This document shows positions 59,260 to 64,000 of a stretch of DNA of 64,000 nucleotides, one piece after another. How positions within the stretch are numbered: position 1 is the first letter of the stretch; each line of letters starts with the position of its first letter. The stretch covers positions 1 to 64,000 of the forward strand of contig NZ_JAHEWN010000009.1 of the NCBI RefSeq assembly GCF_018598555.1, in the 5' to 3' direction. The notes beneath the pieces are model-generated. The model worked only from the letters and a program-made list of their open reading frames with translations. It was not told the DNA's origin and made no database searches. The position numbers and the translations under genes are program-made. The stretch is from Curtobacterium aurantiacum (GTDB taxonomy: Bacteria; Actinomycetota; Actinomycetes; Actinomycetales; Microbacteriaceae).

Positions 59260-61256
59260 CGGTGGGGTCCTTCCACGACGAGCAGGTGCACGGGCTCCTG
59301 GAACGCGTCCAGGCGGACGTAGTTCGACGCGCCCCAGGTCCAGCGCTGACCGGTCACGACGTCACGGACGTCGAACAGGCCCTCGGTCGGCAGACCGAGT
59401 ACGGCGAGGTCCAGGTGCACGGTGGCCTCACGGGCGGAGTGCGGATCGACGTTGACGACCACGATCACGGTGTCGGCGCGACCCGAGCGGATGAACTCCG
59501 CCGGCAGGTGCTTCGAGTAGACGACGATCGCCGGGTCGTCGGCGGCGTGCACGTGCAGGTTCCGCAGCTGCCGGAGCGCGGGGTGCGCGGCGCGGAACCG
59601 GTTGAGCATCGTGACGTACGGGGCGAGGGATGCGCCCTCGGCCTCGGCCAGGGCGAAGTCACGCGGCTTGTACTCGTACTTCTCGTTGTCGATGTTCTCC
59701 TCGGAGCCCGGGCGGGCGACGTCCTCGAAGAGCTCGTACCCGGCGTACATGCCCCACGTCGGCGCACCGGTGGCGGCGAGCGCCGCACGCACCTTGTAGC
59801 CGGCGCGGCCGCCGAACTGCAGGTACTCGGTGAGGATGTCGGGGGTGTTCACGAAGAGGTTCGGGCGCAGGTAGTCGCTCGTCTCGTGGGAGAGCTCGGT
59901 GAAGTAGTCCTCGATCTCCTCCTTCGTGTTCCGCCAGGTGAAGTACGAGTACGACTGCTGGAACCCGGCCTCGGCGAGCGCGCGCATCATCGCCGGGCGG
60001 GTGAACGCCTCGGCGAGGAACACGGTGTCGGGGTGCTCGTCGCGGATCTCTCGGATGACCCGCTCCCAGAACCACAGCGGCTTGGTGTGCGGGTTGTCCA
60101 CGCGGAAGATGCGGATGCCGAAGGCGATCCAGTGGCGCAGGACACGCTCGACCTCGGTGACCAGGCCCTCGGGGTCGGTGTCGAACTGGATCGGGTAGAT
60201 GTCCTGGTAGCGCTTCGGCGGGTTCTCGGCAGTCGCGATCGAGCCGTCGGCGCGCTGCGTGAACCACTCCGGGTGCTGGGTGACCCATGGGTGGTCGGGG
60301 GAGCACTGCAGCGCGAAGTCGAGCGCCACTTCCATGCCGGTGTTCTTCGCCGTCTCGACGAAGTCGCGGAAGTCGTCCTCGGTGCCGAGGTCCGGGTGGA
60401 TCGCGTCGTGGCCGCCCTCGGGGGAGCCGATCGCCCAGGGGCTGCCGGGGTCGTTCGGTCCGGGGGTGAGCGTGTTGTTCGGCCCCTTGCGGGCGGTGGT
60501 GCCGATGGGGTGGATCGGCGGCAGGTAGATGACGTCGAAGCCCATCCGCGCGACGGCGGGCAGGCGGCGGGCCGCGGTGCGGAAGTCGCCGCTCTTCCAC
60601 GAGCCGTCCGGGTTCTTCTTCGCGCCTTCGGAGCGGGGGAAGAACTCGTACCAGGCGCCGACGCCGGCGCGGGTGCGTTCGACGTCGAGCAGTTGGGTGG
60701 CTGAGTGGGTGCGGAGCGAGGTGAGCGGGGCGTCCTCGACCTCGGCGACGATGCGCGGGTCGTCGACGGCGGCCAGGCGCTCCGCCGGGTCGAGGTCGGT
60801 GTCGCGGACGCGCGCGGCTGCGCGGGTGGCGGCCGGGGAGCCGGTCTCCTCGGCCAGCCGGTCGAGCAGCACGGCACCGTCGAGGAGCGTCGCCTCGGTG
60901 TCGACGCCGGCTGCGATCTTCAGGCGTGCGCCGTGGAGCCAGCTCGCCCAGTCGTCGGAGTACGACTCGACGTGCCACGTCCAGACGCCGACGTGGTCGA
61001 CCTGCACCGTGGCTTCGTAGCGGTCGGTGCCGGGGGCACCGAGGGTCATGGGGACGGTGCGGGTTCCACCGTCTGGGCGTTCGAGGACGAGGTCGGCGCC
61101 GATGATGCCGTGTCCTTCTCGGAAGACGGTTGCACCGAACGTGATCACCTCGCCGTCGAATGCCTTGCCGGGGAAGCCGTTCGGCGTCCTCGGGGCGAGC
61201 TCGGTGATCGGGATGCGCCCGATCTTCGGGCGGCGGGGTCGGTCTGCGGTGGCCAC
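59256..61256 (-). CDS. glgE: Alpha-1,4-glucan:maltose-1-phosphate maltosyltransferase
   Basis: 666 aa GH13_3 enzyme that extends alpha-glucan from maltose 1-phosphate. [24 protein letters not shown] starts the N-terminal beta domain; [19 protein letters not shown] near residue 245, [18 protein letters not shown] near residue 380 (nucleophile Asp) and [11 protein letters not shown] near residue 413 mark the barrel. GTG 61256 lies seven bases after TAGCGT (61269-61264). It is translationally coupled to glgB. TreS and the maltokinase that make its substrate are not in this window. Confidence 0.96.
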   Translation of the reverse strand: MATADRPRRPKIGRIPITELAPRTPNGFPGKAFDGEVITFGATVFREGHGIIGADLVLERPDGGTRTVPMTLGAPGTDRYEATVQVDHVGVWTWHVESYSDDWASWLHGARLKIAAGVDTEATLLDGAVLLDRLAEETGSPAATRAAARVRDTDLDPAERLAAVDDPRIVAEVEDAPLTSLRTHSATQLLDVERTRAGVGAWYEFFPRSEGAKKNPDGSWKSGDFRTAARRLPAVARMGFDVIYLPPIHPIGTTARKGPNNTLTPGPNDPGSPWAIGSPEGGHDAIHPDLGTEDDFRDFVETAKNTGMEVALDFALQCSPDHPWVTQHPEWFTQRADGSIATAENPPKRYQDIYPIQFDTDPEGLVTEVERVLRHWIAFGIRIFRVDNPHTKPLWFWERVIREIRDEHPDTVFLAEAFTRPAMMRALAEAGFQQSYSYFTWRNTKEEIEDYFTELSHETSDYLRPNLFVNTPDILTEYLQFGGRAGYKVRAALAATGAPTWGMYAGYELFEDVARPGSEENIDNEKYEYKPRDFALAEAEGASLAPYVTMLNRFRAAHPALRQLRNLHVHAADDPAIVVYSKHLPAEFIRSGRADTVIVVVNVDPHSAREATVHLDLAVLGLPTEGLFDVRDVVTGQRWTWGASNYVRLDAFQEPVHLLVVEGPHR

Positions 61257-61263
61257 GGAGGCG

Positions 61264-61269
61264 ACGCTA
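61264..61269 (-). promoter_or_regulatory. -10 box TAGCGT of glgE-glgB
   Basis: On the minus strand TAGCGT is followed by CGCCTCC and GTG. It points to a leaderless start of the two-gene operon, after the hairpin that ends glgX. Confidence 0.45.
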
Positions 61270-61333
61270 CCCGGAAGGACGGGGAGTGTTCCCGGGTCGC
61301 GTGTCGCGACGAGCACGCCCGGGCGCGCCGGAC

Positions 61334-61383
61334 GGCGGACGGGAGGCCCGTGGCGGGGGGGGGCCACGGGCCTCCCGTCCGCC
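61334..61383. repeat. Family-A hairpin with a run of eight G in the loop
   Basis: GGCGGACGGGAGGCCCGTGGC (61334-61354) is the exact reverse complement of 61363-61383. The loop is GGGGGGGG (61355-61362), unlike other copies, where the centre is itself palindromic. It separates glgX from glgE on the same strand. Confidence 0.85.
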
Positions 61384-61421
61384 TGTCGGTCGCGTCGAGC
61401 GGCCGCACCCGCCTGCGCGCG

Positions 61422-63494
61422 CTACGCCACCTCGAACAGGTGGATGCCGGGGCCGTAGGCGGTGAAGACCTGGCCGGCGGGACGGAGGCGCTCGTGGTCG
61501 CGGTGCTTCTCGCTCGACCAGGCCAGGCGGTAGCCGAGGACGTCCTCGCGCACCGGCAGGGTGAGGTCGCGGGTGCGTCCGCTGCCGTGCACGACGACCA
61601 GGACACGGTCGAAGGGCTCGTGCTCCGGCGTCGACTCGACGAAGTACTGCAGGGCGCGGTGGACCGGCTGGTCCCAGCCCTCGATCGTCATCGCCTGCCC
61701 GTCCGGCCCGTACCAGGACATCCGCGAGGCACCGGGGGTCTCCTGCCCCTCGACGCCGAAGCGCGTGGGGCGGAGTGCCGGGTGCGCCTGCCGGAACCGG
61801 GCCAGCGCGGCGACGGCCTCGGTCATGGTCTCGGCGTCCTCGTCGTCCGACCAGTCCACCGGGGTCAGGTCCTCGGACACCACGTACGCGTTGTTGTTGC
61901 CGTGCTGGGTGCGGCTCCGCTCGTCGCCGGCGGTGAGCATCGGCACCCCGGCGGACAGCATCAGCGTCGCCACCAGGTTGCGCATCGAGCGACCGCGTGC
62001 GGCGCGAACCCCGCGATCGGCGGTGTCGCCCTCGATGCCGTGGTTGAAGGATCGGTTGTCGTTCGAGCCGTCGCGGTTGTCCTCGCCGTTCGCCTCGTTG
62101 TGCTTGCCGTCGTACGACACCAGGTCGAGCAGGGTGAAGCCGTCGTGCGCGGTGACGAAGTTCACGCTGGCCAGCGGGCCACGGTCGGCACCGAAGACGC
62201 TCCTCGACCCCGTCAAGGCCTCAGCCAACCGGCCGATGCCGGTCTGCGGCAGGCCGGTTCGGCGCTCCTCGGCGATGTCGGTGAGCCAGAACTGCCGGAC
62301 GGTGTTCCGGAAGCCGTCGTTCCACTCGCTCGTGCGGTCCCCGGCCGCGCCGAAGGACCCGGTCTTCCAGCCGTCGGGGCCGACGTCCCACGGCTCGGCG
62401 ATCACCAGGGTGTCCTGCAGGTCGGGGTGGCTCCGGATCCGCTCGAGCAGCGGGTGCGTCGGGTCGAACCGGTGCTCGCCGTCGCGGGCCAGGGCGGCCA
62501 TCAGGTCGAAGCGGAACCCGTCGACCCGCACCTCGCGCGCCCAGTACACCAGGCTGTCGACGATGAGGTCGGCGGTCGCCTCGACCGAGGTGTCGAGGGT
62601 GTTCCCGCACCCGGTGGTGTCGTAGTAGGAGTCCCGGTACGGCGACGCGGAGCGCGCCCAGCGGTACCGGTTCGCGCCGTCGATGCCGCGCAGGCTCGTC
62701 GTCGGACCGCCCAGCCCTTCTTCCGCGGTGTGGTTGTAGACGACGTCGAGGACGACCTGGATGCCGGCCTCGTGCAGCAGCCGGACCATGCCCTTGAACT
62801 CGCGCAGGACGGCGTCGGCGCCCTCCTGCTGGGCCGGGGCCGAGGCGTGGGCGGCGTGCGGGGCGAAGAACCCGAGCGTGTTGTAGCCCCAGGCGTTCTC
62901 GCGGCCGGCGTCGCGGAGCCACCGCTCGGTGTCGAACGCCTGCACGGGCAGCAGCTCGAGCGTCGTGACCCCGATGCGGTGCAGGTGCGCGATCGTGCTC
63001 TCGTGCGCGACCCCCGCGTAGGTGCCGCGGAGGTGCTCCGGCAGGTGCGGGTTCGCGGCCGTCAGGGTGCGGACGTTCGCCTCGTAGACCACGGCGCGGT
63101 CGAGCGGCACCTGCGGCTTGACGACGCCGCCCCAGTCGAACGCGTCGTCGACGACCACGCTGGTCCAGCGAGGTCCTGCCGCTTCGTCGTTGCCCGTCGG
63201 CAGGATGCCGCGCGCGTACGGGTCGAGCAGCGGCCGGGTCGGGTCGAACCCGTGGCGCGGCCCCACCGGACCGTCGACGAGCAGGTGGTACCGGTCGCCC
63301 GGTCGGACCCCGGGAACCTCGGCGGTCCAGACGTCCGTGTCCGGCACGCGCTCGAGCGGGTGGGTGGTCGCCTGGTCCGCCCCGCTCGCCACGACGAGGA
63401 CGACACTCGTCGCCGTCGCGGACCGCAGGGTGAACCGGGGGACGGTCCCGCCGAGGGAGAACCCCGGCATCAGGTCGATCGCTGTCTCGTGCAC
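61422..63494 (-). CDS. glgX: Glycogen debranching enzyme GlgX
   Basis: 690 aa GH13_11 enzyme that hydrolyses alpha-1,6 branches of trimmed glycogen. CBM48 at the N-terminus, YEANVRTLTAANP near residue 134, VVYNHTAEEGLGGP near residue 252, VDGFRFDLMAALARDG (nucleophile Asp near residue 330), VIAEPWDVGPDGWK (acid Glu near residue 367) and NFVTAHDGFTLLDLVSYDGKHN near residue 445. GTG 63494 lies six bases after TACCCT (63506-63501), so it is leaderless. Together with GlgE and GlgB it balances synthesis and breakdown of glucan. Confidence 0.95.
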   Translation of the reverse strand: MHETAIDLMPGFSLGGTVPRFTLRSATATSVVLVVASGADQATTHPLERVPDTDVWTAEVPGVRPGDRYHLLVDGPVGPRHGFDPTRPLLDPYARGILPTGNDEAAGPRWTSVVVDDAFDWGGVVKPQVPLDRAVVYEANVRTLTAANPHLPEHLRGTYAGVAHESTIAHLHRIGVTTLELLPVQAFDTERWLRDAGRENAWGYNTLGFFAPHAAHASAPAQQEGADAVLREFKGMVRLLHEAGIQVVLDVVYNHTAEEGLGGPTTSLRGIDGANRYRWARSASPYRDSYYDTTGCGNTLDTSVEATADLIVDSLVYWAREVRVDGFRFDLMAALARDGEHRFDPTHPLLERIRSHPDLQDTLVIAEPWDVGPDGWKTGSFGAAGDRTSEWNDGFRNTVRQFWLTDIAEERRTGLPQTGIGRLAEALTGSRSVFGADRGPLASVNFVTAHDGFTLLDLVSYDGKHNEANGEDNRDGSNDNRSFNHGIEGDTADRGVRAARGRSMRNLVATLMLSAGVPMLTAGDERSRTQHGNNNAYVVSEDLTPVDWSDDEDAETMTEAVAALARFRQAHPALRPTRFGVEGQETPGASRMSWYGPDGQAMTIEGWDQPVHRALQYFVESTPEHEPFDRVLVVVHGSGRTRDLTLPVREDVLGYRLAWSSEKHRDHERLRPAGQVFTAYGPGIHLFEVA

Positions 63495-63500
63495 GCGACA

Positions 63501-63506
63501 AGGGTA
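63501..63506 (-). promoter_or_regulatory. -10 box TACCCT of glgX
   Basis: On the minus strand TACCCT is followed by TGTCGC and GTG. It lies back to back with the TATCCT of the cysteine desulfurase gene. Confidence 0.45.
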
Positions 63507-63520
63507 CGAGGACCGGCGCG

Positions 63521-63526
63521 TATCCT
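63521..63526 (+). promoter_or_regulatory. -10 box TATCCT of the cysteine desulfurase gene
   Basis: TATCCT lies 27 bases before TTG 63554; AGGGGGTG follows in the leader as a binding site. Confidence 0.45.
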
Positions 63527-63553
63527 GGACACTGCTCGATCCAGGGGGTGCAT

Positions 63554-64000
63554 TTGTCGGTCTACCTCGACCACGCCGCGACGACGCCGATCCTGCCGGA
63601 GGCGCTCGCCGCCTTCACCGATGCCCTCGGCACCGTCGGCAACCCGTCGTCCATCCACAGCGCCGGGCAGCGCGCCAAGATGCTGCTCGAGGACGGCCGC
63701 GCCGCGGTCGCCCGCTCGCTCGACGCCGACACCGTCGAGGTGGTGTTCACCTCCGGAGGCACCGAGAGCATCAACCTCGCCGTGAAGGGGCTGTTCTGGG
63801 CTCGCCAGCGCGACCGCCAGCGACCCCGCATCGTCGTCCCCGGCGGCGAGCACCACGCCACCGTCGACACCCTGACCTGGCTGGAGACGCACGAGGGTGC
63901 CGTCATCGACGTGGTCCCGCTGGATGCGCAGGGTCGCGTCGACCTCGCCGGACTGGAGGCGCGCCTCGCCGACGCCTCGGACGTCGCCCTGGTCACGTTC
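63554..64000 (+). CDS. Cysteine desulfurase (NifS/IscS family), 5' part
   Basis: The first 149 codons; the gene continues past the window. VYLDHAATTPILPEAL, NPSSIHSAGQRAKMLLEDGR and VVFTSGGTESINLAVKG (near residue 58) are the typical start of this PLP enzyme, and GGEHHATVDT (near residue 95) holds the His that stacks on the cofactor. It takes sulfur from cysteine for Fe-S clusters or tRNA thiolation; position and a later mnmA gene, not visible here, would tell which. TTG 63554 follows AGGGGGTG. Confidence 0.93.
   Translation, partial: MSVYLDHAATTPILPEALAAFTDALGTVGNPSSIHSAGQRAKMLLEDGRAAVARSLDADTVEVVFTSGGTESINLAVKGLFWARQRDRQRPRIVVPGGEHHATVDTLTWLETHEGAVIDVVPLDAQGRVDLAGLEARLADASDVALVTF

Noticed and set aside
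60705..63785. 1026-codon plus-strand frame opposite glgE and glgX
   Set aside because: Mirror of two well-recognised GH13 genes; no recognisable domain.

Overview
The window is about 64 kb of very GC-rich, gene-dense chromosome. Nearly every gene is a core housekeeping gene, GTG and TTG starts are frequent, and gene order (smc-ftsY, ffh-rpsP-khpA-rimM-trmD-rplS-lepB-rnhB, lsr2, yraN-comM-dprA-xerC, rpsB-tsf-pyrH-frr-cdsA, glgE-glgB-glgX) is that of an actinobacterium. Lsr2, the DUF3515/DUF2469 proteins, DivIVA-type proteins and the GlgE glucan pathway point to Actinomycetia. The overall style fits Microbacteriaceae, possibly Curtobacterium (inference, not proven here). I see no prophage, insertion sequence, CRISPR array or plasmid signature.

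Layout. 1-6.7 kb: tRNA-Glu, a fluoride channel pair with a histidine phosphatase, a convergent FUSC exporter, then leuC-leuD-murA. 6.7-11.4 kb: plsC-gpsA-ddl, a DUF3515 lipoprotein, thiL. 11.4-21.2 kb: rsmD against recG-coaD, then DUF177-rpmF-rnc-mutM-smc. 21.4-26.5 kb: a tiny membrane protein and ftsY, terC behind a Mn2+-type (yybP-ykoY) riboswitch, lipB-lipA, a VOC protein. 26.5-36.7 kb: ffh, a YbdK-type ligase, a dienoyl-CoA-reductase-like flavoprotein, the S16/RimM/TrmD operon, map, L19, LepB, RnhB. 36.7-42.5 kb: DUF2469, lsr2, yraN-comM-dprA-xerC, an M23-like peptidase. 42.8-48.9 kb: a sugar porter, then rpsB-tsf-pyrH-frr-cdsA. 48.9-56.5 kb: cell-surface and envelope genes (two DivIVA-domain proteins, a lytic-transglycosylase-like protein, a hydrolase, a membrane/lipoprotein fusion, a thioredoxin-TPR protein). 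56.7-63.5 kb: glgX, glgE and glgB on the minus strand. 63.55 kb to the end: the start of a cysteine desulfurase.

The genes serve envelope synthesis (murA, ddl, plsC, gpsA, cdsA), translation and secretion (ffh, ftsY, lepB, ribosomal proteins, trmD, map), DNA maintenance and uptake (smc, recG, mutM, xerC, dprA, comM), cofactors (thiL, coaD, lipA, lipB) and alpha-glucan storage.

The least explained material is between the genes. Three families of dispersed, highly self-complementary repeats sit at operon ends, most of them where two genes converge, and probably act as two-way terminators. An identical 20-base piece related to one family is also found inside smc and the flavoprotein gene, and a 19/20 copy inside plsC. 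A second recurring theme is leaderless transcription: a TANNNT-type -10 box lies 6-9 bases before the start codon of about fifteen genes that lack a ribosome binding site.
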